Shown here in pieces: positions 39,780 through 49,119 of a stretch of 64,000 nucleotides of DNA. The DNA is from Janthinobacterium agaricidamnosum (GTDB lineage: Bacteria; Pseudomonadota; Gammaproteobacteria; Burkholderiales; Burkholderiaceae_D), in NCBI RefSeq assembly GCF_003667705.1, contig NZ_CP033019.1, positions 2,604,001-2,668,000 on the forward strand. The letters are read 5' to 3'. Position 1 is the first letter of the stretch; every line of letters begins with the position of its first letter. The notes under the pieces were generated by a model, which worked only from the letters and a program-made list of their open reading frames with translations, searched no databases and was not told the DNA's origin. Both the position numbers and the translations under genes were made by a program.

Positions 39780-41393
39780 TTAGCGGTGCGGCGGCGTCAG
39801 CACGCTGGCGATGGCCTTCGGCAAGGTTTCCGGATAATCGCGGCTGAAGTGCAGGCCACGGCTTTCGCGGCGGGACAGGGCGCTGTTGACGATCATCGAG
39901 GCCACGTCGACGAGGTTGCGCAATTCCAGTAAATCGTGCGTGATGCGGAAGTTGCGGTAGTACTCGTCGATTTCTTCCTTCAAGAGCGCAATGCGGTGCT
40001 GGGCCCGCTCCAAACGCTTGGTCGTGCGCACGATGCCCACGTAATTCCACATGAAGCGGCGCAGCTCGTCCCAATTGTGGGAAATTACCACTTCCTCGTC
40101 CGCATCCGTGACGCGGCTTTCATCCCAGTCGGGCAGGTAGGGCGTGCCCAGCTTTTCCTTGCTTTCGATATCCTGCGCGCAGGCGCGGCCGATGACGATG
40201 CATTCCAGCAAGGAATTACTCGCCAGGCGGTTCGCGCCATGCAAGCCCGTGCACGCCGTCTCGCCGACCGCATACAGGCCCGGCAAGTCGGCACGGCCGG
40301 ACAGGTCCGTCACGACGCCGCCGCACGTGTAGTGGGCGGCGGGCACGATGGGAATCGGCTGCTTGGTGATGTCGATGCCCAGTTCCAGGCAGCGCGCGTA
40401 AATGGTGGGGAAGTGTTCGATGAGGAATTCGGCCGGTTTGTGGCTGATATCGAGGTGCACGTAGTCGAGGCCCCGCTTCTTGATCTCGAAGTCGATGGCG
40501 CGCGCCACCACGTCGCGCGGCGCCAGTTCGGCCCGCTCGTCGTGGGCCAGCATGAAGCGCTGGCCGGCAGCCGCGCCCGCTTCAGGCGGCAGTTTCAGCA
40601 AGCCGCCTTCGCCGCGGATGGCTTCGGTGATCAGGAACGACTTCGCATATGGGTGGTACAAACAGGTCGGGTGGAACTGGATGAATTCCATGTTCGACAC
40701 GCGGCAGCCGGCGCGCCAGGCCATGGCGATGCCGTCGCCGCTGGCCGTGTCGGGGTTGGTGGTATATAAATACACCTTGCCGGCGCCGCCCGTGGCCAGC
40801 ACGGTGTGCTCGGCGGCAAACGTGTGCACCTTGCCCGTTTGCTCATCCTGCACGTACAGGCCGTGGCAATGCGGTTGCGCATTGCGCTGGGTCGGTTTCA
40901 TGCCCAGCTTGTCGGAGGTGATCAGGTCGATCGCGCAATGGTGTTCGAACAGGCTGATGTTCGGGTGGGCGCGCACCTTTTCTTCCAGGGTCACTTGCAC
41001 GGCGTGCCCGGTGGCGTCGGCCGCGTGGATGATGCGGCGCTGGCTGTGGCCGCCTTCGCGGGTCAGGTGGAAACCCAGCTCGGCCGAGGCGTCGCGCGTG
41101 AACGGCACGCCTTGCTCGATCAGCCATTCGATCGCTTCGCGGCCGTGCTCGACGATGTAGCGCGTGGCGCTCTCGTCGCACAGGCCGCCGCCGGCGATCA
41201 GGGTGTCTTCGATGTGCTGCTGGTGGCTGTCGCCGGAGTCCAGCACGGCCGCGATGCCGCCCTGCGCCCAGTTGCTGGCGCCATCGAGCAGCGCGCGTTT
41301 GGAAATGATCGCGACGGTGCGCGTCTCAGCTAAATGCAGTGCAACCGATAAACCCGCCAGGCCACTGCCGACAATCGCTACATCAAATTTCAT
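39780..41393 (-). CDS. nadB: L-aspartate oxidase
   Basis: 537 residues, the family's normal length. The FAD-binding motif [15 protein letters not shown] is at residues 9-23. The substrate and capping signatures [21 protein letters not shown] and [11 protein letters not shown] are present, along with the C-terminal flavin contact [20 protein letters not shown]. It oxidises aspartate to iminoaspartate, the first step of de novo NAD synthesis, with NadA as partner; nadA and nadC are not in the window. Monocistronic here, divergent from the exopolysaccharide genes. Confidence 0.96.
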   Translation of the reverse strand: MKFDVAIVGSGLAGLSVALHLAETRTVAIISKRALLDGASNWAQGGIAAVLDSGDSHQQHIEDTLIAGGGLCDESATRYIVEHGREAIEWLIEQGVPFTRDASAELGFHLTREGGHSQRRIIHAADATGHAVQVTLEEKVRAHPNISLFEHHCAIDLITSDKLGMKPTQRNAQPHCHGLYVQDEQTGKVHTFAAEHTVLATGGAGKVYLYTTNPDTASGDGIAMAWRAGCRVSNMEFIQFHPTCLYHPYAKSFLITEAIRGEGGLLKLPPEAGAAAGQRFMLAHDERAELAPRDVVARAIDFEIKKRGLDYVHLDISHKPAEFLIEHFPTIYARCLELGIDITKQPIPIVPAAHYTCGGVVTDLSGRADLPGLYAVGETACTGLHGANRLASNSLLECIVIGRACAQDIESKEKLGTPYLPDWDESRVTDADEEVVISHNWDELRRFMWNYVGIVRTTKRLERAQHRIALLKEEIDEYYRNFRITHDLLELRNLVDVASMIVNSALSRRESRGLHFSRDYPETLPKAIASVLTPPHR

Positions 41394-41598
41394 GACATTT
41401 ATCTTCTTTTAGGGGAAGCATACTATATGCCATTTCCCCTCATTCGGTAATGTATTGAGATAAATTCTGCCAGTGAAAGATCGCTGGGGCTGTAGCTTGT
41501 GGCGCATCAATGTCTTCTTGGAACAGTTCGCCATCATGGCAAGACCAGCAGCGGCCCGCCTTGCGCGCCGCCTGGTGCTTTTTGCCGCAGGGGGAACC

Positions 41599-42987
41599 AT
41601 GATCCGCATCTTCAGCCATTATGTCTCGAAAACAGCGTTTATCTTGCTGTTGCTGGAAATCCTGCTCCTGCTGCTGTCGGCCACCCTGACGTCCTTGCTG
41701 TGGCTGGCGGACGGCAGCCGCGTGCTGCGCGTGGGCGATATTTACCTGTCGTCCGCCATCTTTGCGCTGGTCATGGTCCTGAGCATGAGTGCGCTGGGCA
41801 TGTACCAGCACCGCTCGCGCGAAGACATCCGCAACACCTTATTGCGCATCCTGCCTTCGTTCGCGCTGGGTTTTGCCGTGCTCAGCGTCCTGATACGCTT
41901 CATTCCGACGCTGCAATTCGGGCGCGGCAGTGCGATGATCTTCGGCCTGGGCGCCATTGGCGTGCTGCTGGCGCGCCTGGTGGTATTCAAATCCTCGCAA
42001 TCGGCGCTGATGGAAGGCCGGCTGATCCTGGTGGGCGGCGGGGCGCTGGCGCGCGAATGCATGGACTTGGCGGCCAGCAAGATCGGCTTCCATCAATTTA
42101 CGGTGGTCGGCTGCATCGATGTGGCGGGCGAGCAATGCTGCGTGCCGGCCTCGGCCTTGCTGCCGGCCGGACCGTCGCTGCTGGCCACGGCGCAGCGCCA
42201 CGCCGCGCATGAAATCGTCGTGTCCGTCAGCGACCGGCGCAATGGCGCGTTTCCTGCCAAGCAATTGCTGGAATGCGCGCTGGGCGGCGTCAAGGTGATC
42301 GACGCGGCCACGTTTTTCGAACGCGAAGCATGCCAGATCCGCATCGATTCCTTGCAACCGAGCTATCTGATCTATGGCGGCGGTTTCGACCAGAGTTTTT
42401 TCCGCGCCGCGTCGAAGCGTTTGTTCGATCTGGCGGCCAGCGCGGTTATCTGCCTGGCCACGCTGCCCGTGATGCTGGTGACGGCCCTGTGCATCCGCCT
42501 GGAAGACGGCGGCCCCGTGTTTTACCAGCAAGAGCGGGTGGGGCGCGATGGCCTGCCTTTCAAGGTGCTGAAATTTCGCAGCATGCGTTGCGATGCCGAG
42601 CGCGACGGCAAGCCCATCTGGGCCCTGGCCAACGATGCGCGCATCACGCGCGTGGGCAATCTGATCCGCAAGCTGCGCATCGACGAACTGCCGCAGATGC
42701 TCAATGTGTTTCGCGGCGAAATGAGTTTCGTGGGCCCCCGTCCCGAGCGCGCGTATTTTGTCGAGCAATTGAAGGAGCAGGTGCCGTACTACAACATTCG
42801 TCACAACATCAAGCCTGGCATCACGGGTCTGGCGCAGGTGCGCTACCAGTATGGCGCTTCCGTCGACGATGCCGTCAAGAAGCTGCAATACGATCTGTAT
42901 TATGTGAAAAACAATAGCCTGTTCCTCGACTTGCTGATTTTGCTCGACACGGTGCAGGTGGTACTGTTTGGCAAGGGCAGCCGATGA
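41599..42987 (+). CDS. Exopolysaccharide initiating sugar transferase of the XrtA/PEP-CTERM type (EpsB-like)
   Basis: 462 residues from ATG 41599, preceded by GCAGGGGG. Four N-terminal membrane helices are followed by a Rossmann-like CoA-binding segment (RLILVGGGALARECMDLA) and a fifth helix (LFDLAASAVICLATLPVMLV). The bacterial sugar transferase domain has KVLKFRSMRCDAE, RKLRIDELPQMLNVFRGEMS and FVGPRPERAYF. It would transfer a sugar phosphate to undecaprenyl phosphate at the inner membrane to start exopolysaccharide assembly. Its stop overlaps the prsK start by 4 bp, which ties it to the PEP-CTERM regulatory genes. Confidence 0.88.
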   Translation: MIRIFSHYVSKTAFILLLLEILLLLLSATLTSLLWLADGSRVLRVGDIYLSSAIFALVMVLSMSALGMYQHRSREDIRNTLLRILPSFALGFAVLSVLIRFIPTLQFGRGSAMIFGLGAIGVLLARLVVFKSSQSALMEGRLILVGGGALARECMDLAASKIGFHQFTVVGCIDVAGEQCCVPASALLPAGPSLLATAQRHAAHEIVVSVSDRRNGAFPAKQLLECALGGVKVIDAATFFEREACQIRIDSLQPSYLIYGGGFDQSFFRAASKRLFDLAASAVICLATLPVMLVTALCIRLEDGGPVFYQQERVGRDGLPFKVLKFRSMRCDAERDGKPIWALANDARITRVGNLIRKLRIDELPQMLNVFRGEMSFVGPRPERAYFVEQLKEQVPYYNIRHNIKPGITGLAQVRYQYGASVDDAVKKLQYDLYYVKNNSLFLDLLILLDTVQVVLFGKGSR

Positions 42988-45086
42988 TGCGGGCACAGTC
43001 GGCCTGGCTGGCGGCGGCCGATGCGGCGGCGCTCAGCCATGGTCTGGCATCGCTGGCTTTTTTCGTGCTGGCGCTGCTGCTCATCAGCAATTGGCGCGCG
43101 CGGCAGAACGTGCGCGCCTTGCTGGTCGCGTGCCTGGCGACGGGAGTCTGGGCCACGGGCACGGTGGTGCTGGTGCTGCTGGGGCAACGCATCGCGCTGG
43201 CCGGCGATGCGCTCGAATTGCTGCGCACCCTGGCCTGGCTGGTGTTTTTGCTGCTGCTGATCGAACCGTCGCGGCCCCGCCTGCGCCTCGTGCTGGCCGG
43301 CATCGTTCTCACGGCGCTGGCGCCCTGGCTGCTCTCCGTGGCTTCCTCCTGGCTGGCGCTGCCTTTGCCGGCGCGCATCATCGCCAGTGTCTGCCGTTTG
43401 CTGCTGGCCGTGCTGGGCATGTTGCTGGTGGAACAGTGGTACCGCAACACGCCGCCCTTGAAACGGTGGGGCATCAAGTTTGCGTGCCTGGGCGTGGGCG
43501 GGCTGTTTGCCTACGATTTCTATCTGTACAGCGATGCCTTGCTGTTTCGCGCGGTCAACGATGACATCTGGGCCGCGCGCGGCATCGTCGACGCCCTGTG
43601 CGCGCCGCTGCTGGCCGTCTCGGCGGCGCGCAATCCGGGCTGGGCGCTGGGCTTGTCCGTCTCGCGCCAGATGCTGTACCGCTCGGCCGCCTTGCTGGGC
43701 TCGGCCATTTACCTACTGGCCATGGCGGCCAGCGCCTATTATTTGCGCTACTTCGGCGGCACCTGGGGTTCCTTGATGCAGATGGCTTACCTGGGCGGCG
43801 CGGCCCTGCTGCTGGCGGGCGTGCTGTTTTCGGGCAGCCTCCGCGCCAAGCTCAAGGTGACTATCAATAAACATTTTTACAATGCCATCTTCGACTACCG
43901 CGAGGAATGGCTGCGGTTTACGCGGGCCTTGTCGGAAGACGGGCCGGCCCTGGGCGAGCGCACGATACAGGCCATGGCGAAACTGGTGGAAAGCCGCGCC
44001 GGCGCGCTGTGGATACTGCGCGAACCTGGCCTGTTTGCCCCGGCCGCCAGCTGGAACTGGCCGCCGAGCACGTGGAGCGAGCCGGCGTCCGGCAGGCTGT
44101 GCCAGTTTCTGGAGGCGCGGCAATGGGTGATCGACGTGCCCGACTGCGAGCACAACCCGCGCCAGTACGGCGGCTTGCTGTTGCCGCCCGCGCTGCTGGC
44201 GCTGCCCGACGTGTGGCTGCTGGTGCCCCTGATGCTGCATGGCCAGTTGTTCGCCTTTGTCGCGCTGGCGCGGCCACGCACGCACATCGGCTTGAACTGG
44301 GAAATCCTCGACGTGCTGAAAATTGCCGGCAGCCAGGCCGCCAGCTACCTGGCGCACCGCGAATCGCTCGATACGCTGACGGTGGCGCGTCAGTTCGAGT
44401 CGTTCAACCGCATGTCGACTTTCATCGTGCACGACCTCAAGAACCTCGTGTTCCAGTTGTCCCTGTTACTGAGCAATGCGGAAAAGCACCGCGCCAATCC
44501 CGCCTTTCAGGAAGACATGCTGGGCACCTTGGACCATTCCGTGCAGAAAATGAAGACCCTGCTGCAGAAGCTGGCGCGCGGCGAGGCGCCGGAAGCGCCC
44601 GCGCCGCTGCTGCTCGACGGTTTGCTGCGCCAGGCCGTGGCCGCCAAGGCGAGCCTGGCGCCGGCGCCCCGGCTGGAAATCGTCGATGGCGAACTGACGG
44701 TGCTGGCCAACCGCGCGCGGCTGGAACGGGTGCTGGGCCACTTGATCCAGAACGCCATCGAGGCCACGGCCAGCGACGGCAAGGTGGACGTGCGGCTGCG
44801 GCGCGAAGAGCATACGGCAGTCGTCGAGCTCGACGATACGGGGCAGGGCATGAGCGAACAGTTCATCCGCGAACGCTTGTTCAAGCCGTTCGACACGACC
44901 AAGACGGCGGGCATGGGCATCGGCGTGTTCGAAAGCCGCGAGTACCTGCGCGAAGTGGGCGGCAGCCTGGAAGTGCGCAGCGAACCGCAGGTGGGCACGA
45001 CGTTTCGCGTGATCCTGCCGCTGCATGCGCCTTTGGGGGCAGCGCCGTCGGCGCTGACCCCGGACTTCCGTTGCCCTATTCACTGA
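42984..45086 (+). CDS. prsK: PEP-CTERM system sensor histidine kinase PrsK
   Basis: 700 residues. About eight N-terminal membrane helices (residues 15-290), a GAF-like domain (~320-455), then the kinase core: FIVHDLKNLVFQLSLLLSNA with the phosphorylated His, and ATP-binding boxes HLIQNAIEATAS, DDTGQGMSE and GMGIGVFESREYLREVGG. This order is that of PrsK, the sensor paired with PrsR in genomes with exosortase XrtA. It starts inside the stop of the sugar transferase gene and ends 15 bp before prsR. Confidence 0.92.
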   Translation: MMRAQSAWLAAADAAALSHGLASLAFFVLALLLISNWRARQNVRALLVACLATGVWATGTVVLVLLGQRIALAGDALELLRTLAWLVFLLLLIEPSRPRLRLVLAGIVLTALAPWLLSVASSWLALPLPARIIASVCRLLLAVLGMLLVEQWYRNTPPLKRWGIKFACLGVGGLFAYDFYLYSDALLFRAVNDDIWAARGIVDALCAPLLAVSAARNPGWALGLSVSRQMLYRSAALLGSAIYLLAMAASAYYLRYFGGTWGSLMQMAYLGGAALLLAGVLFSGSLRAKLKVTINKHFYNAIFDYREEWLRFTRALSEDGPALGERTIQAMAKLVESRAGALWILREPGLFAPAASWNWPPSTWSEPASGRLCQFLEARQWVIDVPDCEHNPRQYGGLLLPPALLALPDVWLLVPLMLHGQLFAFVALARPRTHIGLNWEILDVLKIAGSQAASYLAHRESLDTLTVARQFESFNRMSTFIVHDLKNLVFQLSLLLSNAEKHRANPAFQEDMLGTLDHSVQKMKTLLQKLARGEAPEAPAPLLLDGLLRQAVAAKASLAPAPRLEIVDGELTVLANRARLERVLGHLIQNAIEATASDGKVDVRLRREEHTAVVELDDTGQGMSEQFIRERLFKPFDTTKTAGMGIGVFESREYLREVGGSLEVRSEPQVGTTFRVILPLHAPLGAAPSALTPDFRCPIH

Positions 45087-45101
45087 CAGGAGCTGATACG
45101 C

Positions 45102-46457
45102 ATGGCCAAGCAAAAGTTGCTAGTCATCGAAGACGATCCCGGCCTGCAAAAGCAGCTGCACTGGAGTTTCGACGGTTATGAGGTCTTGCTGGCGGGCGAG
45201 CGCGAGGCGGCGCTGGCGCTGGTGCGGCGCCACCAGCCTGCCGTCGTGACGATGGACCTGGGCTTGCCGCCCGACCCGGACGGCGCCACGGAAGGCCTGG
45301 CTACGCTGCAGCAAATCCTCGCGCTGGCGCCGGACACGAAAGTCATCATTTTGTCGGGCAACCAGGAGCGCGCGCATGCCTTGAAAGCCATCGCGCTGGG
45401 CGCCTACGATTTCCACCAGAAACCGTTCGAGGCCGACATGCTGGGCCTGGTCATCGCCCGCGCGTTCTACCTGCACGCGATGCAGCAGGAAAACCGCCGC
45501 ATGCTGCAGACGCAGGCCGACTCGCCCCTGGCGGGCATCGTCAGCCGCGATCCCGGCATGCTCAAACTGTGCCGCAGCGTGGAAAAAGTGGCGCCCTCGT
45601 CGGCCAGCGTGATGCTGCTGGGCGACTCGGGCAGCGGCAAGGAACTGATCGCGCGGGGCTTGCATGCGCTGTCGAGCCGCCATGCCCAGCGTTTTGTCGC
45701 CATCAATTGTGCGGCCATCCCGGAAAACCTGCTGGAAAGCGAGCTGTTCGGTTATGAGCGGGGGGCGTTTACGGGCGCGGCGCGGCAAACGCTGGGCAAG
45801 ATCGAGCTGGCCCACGGCGGCACTTTCTTTCTCGATGAAATCGGCGACATGCCGATGGCGCTGCAGGCGAAACTGCTGCGTTTCCTGCAGGAGAGAATCA
45901 TCGAACGGGTGGGCGGACGGGCCGAGATCGCCGTCGACGTGCGCATTGTCTGCGCCACGCACCAGGATGTAAAGGTGCTGGCGGAACAGGGCCGTTTCCG
46001 CGAAGACCTGTTTTACCGCCTTAGCGAGATCGTGCTGCGCATACCGCCGCTGCGCGAGCGGGCTGGCGATGCGGCATTGCTGGCCCATCATTTCAAGAAC
46101 AAGTTCTGCGCCAGCGAAGGGCGCGGCAACCTGCATTTCAGCGCCGGCGCGCTGCAGCTGATCGAAAGCTATGGCTGGCCAGGCAACGTGCGCGAAGTGG
46201 AAAACTGCATCAAGCGGGCCGTCATCATGAGCGACGGGCCGCAGATCGCCGCCGACGACCTGGGCTTGCCCGCCGGCGCCCAGGCGGCGCCCCAGGACGA
46301 ATCGCTGAACCTGCGCCAGGCACGCGACGGAGCCGAATACAAGGTCATGGTGCGCGCGCTGGCGCGGGCCGACGGCAATATCGCCAAGGCGGCCGAACTG
46401 CTGGGCGTCAGCCGGCCCACGCTGTACGACTTGATGAACCACCACGGCATCAAATAG
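45102..46457 (+). CDS. prsR: PEP-CTERM-box sigma-54-dependent response regulator PrsR
   Basis: 451 residues. Receiver domain (5-125) with the acidic pair IEDD, the phospho-acceptor Asp in TMDLGLP and Lys in QKPF. The AAA+ domain (~145-370) has Walker A GDSGSGKE, the sigma-54 contact loop GAFTGA and FLDEIGDMP. The C-terminal Fis-type helix-turn-helix is NIAKAAELLGVSRPTLYDLM. It should activate sigma-54 promoters of PEP-CTERM and exopolysaccharide genes after phosphorylation by PrsK. The exosortase and most targets lie outside this window. Confidence 0.93.
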   Translation: MAKQKLLVIEDDPGLQKQLHWSFDGYEVLLAGEREAALALVRRHQPAVVTMDLGLPPDPDGATEGLATLQQILALAPDTKVIILSGNQERAHALKAIALGAYDFHQKPFEADMLGLVIARAFYLHAMQQENRRMLQTQADSPLAGIVSRDPGMLKLCRSVEKVAPSSASVMLLGDSGSGKELIARGLHALSSRHAQRFVAINCAAIPENLLESELFGYERGAFTGAARQTLGKIELAHGGTFFLDEIGDMPMALQAKLLRFLQERIIERVGGRAEIAVDVRIVCATHQDVKVLAEQGRFREDLFYRLSEIVLRIPPLRERAGDAALLAHHFKNKFCASEGRGNLHFSAGALQLIESYGWPGNVREVENCIKRAVIMSDGPQIAADDLGLPAGAQAAPQDESLNLRQARDGAEYKVMVRALARADGNIAKAAELLGVSRPTLYDLMNHHGIK

Positions 46458-46562
46458 TGTCCGTGCACTGATGTGTATCAAATATCAAGATTGTGTAAGG
46501 CGTCGCACATACGCAGGCGCCGCCGTGGCGCATCCTAGCCTCATCAACAACGAGGAGGCGTC

Positions 46563-47006
46563 ATGAATGCGATCAGTTTATTAATGCAGGACCACAAGGC
46601 CGTCAAAGCCCTGTTTGCCCAGTATGAAGGCTTGAGCAACCGCTCATTTGCCACCAAGAAAAAGCTGGCCGACCAGATCTGCCAGGAATTGACCGTGCAC
46701 ACGCAGCTGGAAGAAGAAATCTTCTACCCGGCCGTGCGTCGTCCCATCCACGATGGTGACCTGATGGATGAAGCCCTCGTCGAGCACGCGAGCGCCAAGG
46801 AACTCATCGCGCAAATTACCGCGATGGACCCCGCCGACGACCTGTACGACGCCAAGGTCAAGGTCCTGTCCGAGCAGATCGAGCACCACGTCCAGGAAGA
46901 AGAGGGCGACATGTTTCCCAAGGTACGCGATACGGCCGTCGACCTCGACGCGCTGGGCAAGGAAATGGCCGCGCGCAAGGAACAGCTGACGGGCGTCGCC
47001 GCCTGA
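46563..47006 (+). CDS. Hemerythrin-domain protein
   Basis: 147 residues forming a four-helix bundle. The di-iron ligand pattern is present: His11 (QDHKAVKALF), HTQLEEEIFYP, VEHASAKEL and HHVQEEEGDMFPKV. Such proteins bind O2 or NO or guard iron in the cytoplasm. ATG follows GAGGAGG. Followed by a membrane protein 35 bp on and a 24-residue membrane peptide, it probably belongs to a small stress-type operon ending at the terminator at 48116. Confidence 0.9.
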   Translation: MNAISLLMQDHKAVKALFAQYEGLSNRSFATKKKLADQICQELTVHTQLEEEIFYPAVRRPIHDGDLMDEALVEHASAKELIAQITAMDPADDLYDAKVKVLSEQIEHHVQEEEGDMFPKVRDTAVDLDALGKEMAARKEQLTGVAA

Positions 47007-47041
47007 ACGGCATAAAAAATCAACAACCAAGGGAGTATTTC

Positions 47042-47980
47042 ATGCAAGCTACACAATTGTCCGTATCGGACCTGAACAACCCGGGCGTGTCCTGGGGCGC
47101 CGTGCTGGCGGGCGCCGCCGCGGCGGCCGCCTTGTCCTTCATCCTGCTGATCCTCGGCGTGGGCCTGGGCCTGTCGTCCGTATCGCCGTGGTCGTTCAAC
47201 GCCACGGCCATCGGCATGTCGACCATTGCCTGGCTGGCCTTCATGCAACTGGCCGCCTCCGGCATCGGCGGCTACATGGCGGGCCGTCTGCGCGTGAAAT
47301 GGAGCGCCATTCACACGGATGAAGTGCATTTCCGCGATACGGCGCACGGCTTGCTGGCCTGGGCCGTGGCTACCCTGATCACCGTGGCCGTGCTGGCCGG
47401 CGGCACGCGCGCCGTGCTGAGCGGCGCCATCGATGCGGGCAGCGGCGTGGCGGCGGCAGTTGGCCCGACCGTGGGGGCGGGCGCAGGTGCAGCAGGTGCC
47501 GCCAGCGCCAGGCAAGGCGAGGGCGGCGGCGCCAATCCGCTCGATTATTTCTCGGACATGCTGCTGCGCGCGGCGCCAGCGCCAGCTGCGACCGGCACGC
47601 CAGCGATGGCGAATCCTGGCGCGACCGTCGCCGACCAGCGCATGGAAATCGGCAAGATCTTCGCCACCAGCCTGTCCACGGGCAGCCTGGCCGCCGATGA
47701 CCGCGCCTACCTGGGCCAGGTCGTGGCCAGCCGCACGGGCGTGACGCAGGCTGAAGCGGAAGCGCGCGTCGACGCCGTCTATGCGCGTGCCGTGAAAGCT
47801 GCCGCCGATGCGAAGGCTGCCGCCCAGCAAGCGGCGGAAACGGCCCGCAAGGCCGGCGCCCACACGGCACTGTGGATGTTCGTCGCCTTGCTGCTCGGCG
47901 CTTTCGTGGCTAGCCTGGCGGCAACGTTCGGCGGCCGCCAGCGCGACCATGAGCGTGTGTTGCGCCACGTCACCATCTGA
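47042..47980 (+). CDS. Predicted inner-membrane protein
   Basis: 312 residues. Three hydrophobic N-terminal segments (GAVLAGAAAAAALSFILLIL, IAWLAFMQLAASGIGGYMAG, LLAWAVATLITVAVLAGGTR) are followed by a long Ala/Gly-rich polar region and an Ala-rich coiled-coil (VKAAADAKAAAQQAAETARK). A last helix sits near the end (ALWMFVALLLGAFVASLAAT). Similar proteins are found next to hemerythrin-like or DUF-type stress genes, but no function is known to me. Confidence 0.8.
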   Translation: MQATQLSVSDLNNPGVSWGAVLAGAAAAAALSFILLILGVGLGLSSVSPWSFNATAIGMSTIAWLAFMQLAASGIGGYMAGRLRVKWSAIHTDEVHFRDTAHGLLAWAVATLITVAVLAGGTRAVLSGAIDAGSGVAAAVGPTVGAGAGAAGAASARQGEGGGANPLDYFSDMLLRAAPAPAATGTPAMANPGATVADQRMEIGKIFATSLSTGSLAADDRAYLGQVVASRTGVTQAEAEARVDAVYARAVKAAADAKAAAQQAAETARKAGAHTALWMFVALLLGAFVASLAATFGGRQRDHERVLRHVTI

Positions 47981-48014
47981 ACCCCTACCTATTAGATAAA
48001 TCAAGGAGTCTGCC

Positions 48015-48089
48015 ATGCGTTCCATCCTCTTGCTGCTGTTGGGCATTCCATTACCCATCGTCATACTGATCGCCCTGTTCGTCCGCTGA
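48015..48089 (+). CDS. 24-residue hydrophobic membrane peptide
   Basis: ATG 48015 follows AAGGAG at eight bases. The peptide begins MRSILLLLLGIPLPIVILIA and ends LFVR: one membrane helix with a Pro-x-Pro kink. I recall very similar tiny ORFs in other proteobacteria. It is the third gene of the hemerythrin operon, directly before a strong terminator. Confidence 0.65.
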   Translation: MRSILLLLLGIPLPIVILIALFVR

Positions 48090-48115
48090 CAAGGCCCAGA
48101 CCAGGCCAACATGAG

Positions 48116-48153
48116 AAAAACCGGCGCCCGCTGCAAGGTGGGCGCCGGTTTTT
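48116..48153 (+). terminator. Strong intrinsic terminator of the hemerythrin operon
   Basis: A14-bp perfect stem AAAAACCGGCGCCC / GGGCGCCGGTTTTT around a 10-base loop, with the U-tract built into the right arm. The A-rich left arm makes it bidirectional. Confidence 0.92.
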
Positions 48154-48207
48154 GCGTGAAAGCAGACGCATGTGTAAGATGACGCCATCTTTCCACCGAG
48201 ACTATCC

Positions 48208-48777
48208 ATGAACGTGAGCACCATCCGTCCCTTGCTGAAAACCGCCGCCATCGCCGCCTTTGCCTGCAGCGTGCTGGCCTCGTGTTCCACCCTGATCGGC
48301 CCGCGCGACGTGAATGTGTCGCTCAGCAAGATGCAGCAAGGCCTCGAGCGCCGCTTTCCCATCGATAAACGGGTACTGTCCGTGCTGGACGTCAAGCTGA
48401 CCCGCCCGCAGCTGTCCTTGCAGCCCGAGCGCGAGCGCGTCGCCTTGAGCGTGGACGCCAGCGTGATGCCGCCGTTCATCCGCCAGACCTGGCGCGGCAG
48501 TCTGGCCATGTCGGGCCGTTTGGTGCTCGACGCGCAGCGCAACGCCGTCTACCTGAGCGAAGCGAGCGTGGACAAGGTGAGCATCGACGGCATGGACGAG
48601 GCGCAGCAGCGCCAGTTCGCCAAGGTGGCCAGCCTGGTGGCCGACCAGCTCATGCATGAAACGCCGATCTACACCTTCAAGCCCGACGAATTGCGCTATG
48701 CGGGCGTGCAATTCGTGCCCACGCAGATCAGGACCACGGGCAATGGCTTGACGGTGACGTTCGAGCCGGTGAAGTAG
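48208..48777 (+). CDS. DUF1439-type (YceB-like) lipoprotein
   Basis: 189 residues. A signal peptide ends in the perfect lipobox LASC at Cys26. The body carries the DUF1439 pattern: VNVSLSKMQQGLERRFPIDK, then strand-rich LSLQPERERVALSVDASVMP and a C-terminal LRYAGVQFVPTQIRTTGNGL. The family is a lipid-binding-like fold attached to a membrane; its role is not established. Single gene. Confidence 0.87.
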   Translation: MNVSTIRPLLKTAAIAAFACSVLASCSTLIGPRDVNVSLSKMQQGLERRFPIDKRVLSVLDVKLTRPQLSLQPERERVALSVDASVMPPFIRQTWRGSLAMSGRLVLDAQRNAVYLSEASVDKVSIDGMDEAQQRQFAKVASLVADQLMHETPIYTFKPDELRYAGVQFVPTQIRTTGNGLTVTFEPVK

Positions 48778-48789
48778 CGGTGAAGTAGC

Positions 48790-49026
48790 TTAGGCCCGGA
48801 ATGCGGGAGCGGCGAGTTGCTTGGCCGTGTTATTGCGTGGCGTCGCTTCTTCATGGAACAGGTCGGCCAGGTATTCGCATAGCGCGTCGCCTTGAATATC
48901 GTCTGGAATAATGAAATCGGCGGGGCGGCGCTTGCCTTCCGCACCCAGGTAGAAGGCGCGCCATGCTCCCGGATTGCCCCGGATGGCGATCAGCGTGCCG
49001 AAAATATTGAATCTGTATTCCTGCAT
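48790..49026 (-). CDS. Small DUF7661-like protein
   Basis: 78 residues from ATG 49026. The blocks YRFNIFGTLIAIRGNPGAWR, GAEGKRRPADFIIPDD and YLADLFHEEATP match what I know of the DUF7661 group, compact cytoplasmic proteins of unknown function. It converges on the lipoprotein gene and is divergent from the gene at 49120 across an operator-like region. Confidence 0.7.
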   Translation of the reverse strand: MQEYRFNIFGTLIAIRGNPGAWRAFYLGAEGKRRPADFIIPDDIQGDALCEYLADLFHEEATPRNNTAKQLAAPAFRA

Positions 49027-49053
49027 CAAGCTGCTCCGTTCCCTTGCCCAGGT

Positions 49054-49103
49054 TTGACATTTGTTGTGCTATAGTAATATTTACTTATATAGTAACATTT
49101 ACT
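49054..49103 (+). promoter_or_regulatory. Promoter with two tandem 14-bp operator-like repeats
   Basis: TTGACA (49054-49059) and TAATAT (49075-49080) form a promoter with a short 15-bp spacer. Overlapping and following it are TAGTAATATTTACT (49072-49085) and TAGTAACATTTACT (49090-49103), 18 bp apart. Each 14-mer is itself a near-palindrome (GTAA/TTAC), and they fall on nearly the same helix face. A dimeric repressor controlling the gene at 49120 is a reasonable inference. Confidence 0.55.
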
Positions 49104-49119
49104 GATCCAGGGGCGGACA

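Noticed and set aside
46458..46562. Sigma-54 promoter before the hemerythrin gene
   Set aside because: TGGCGC is present but the -12 GC element at the required spacing is missing.
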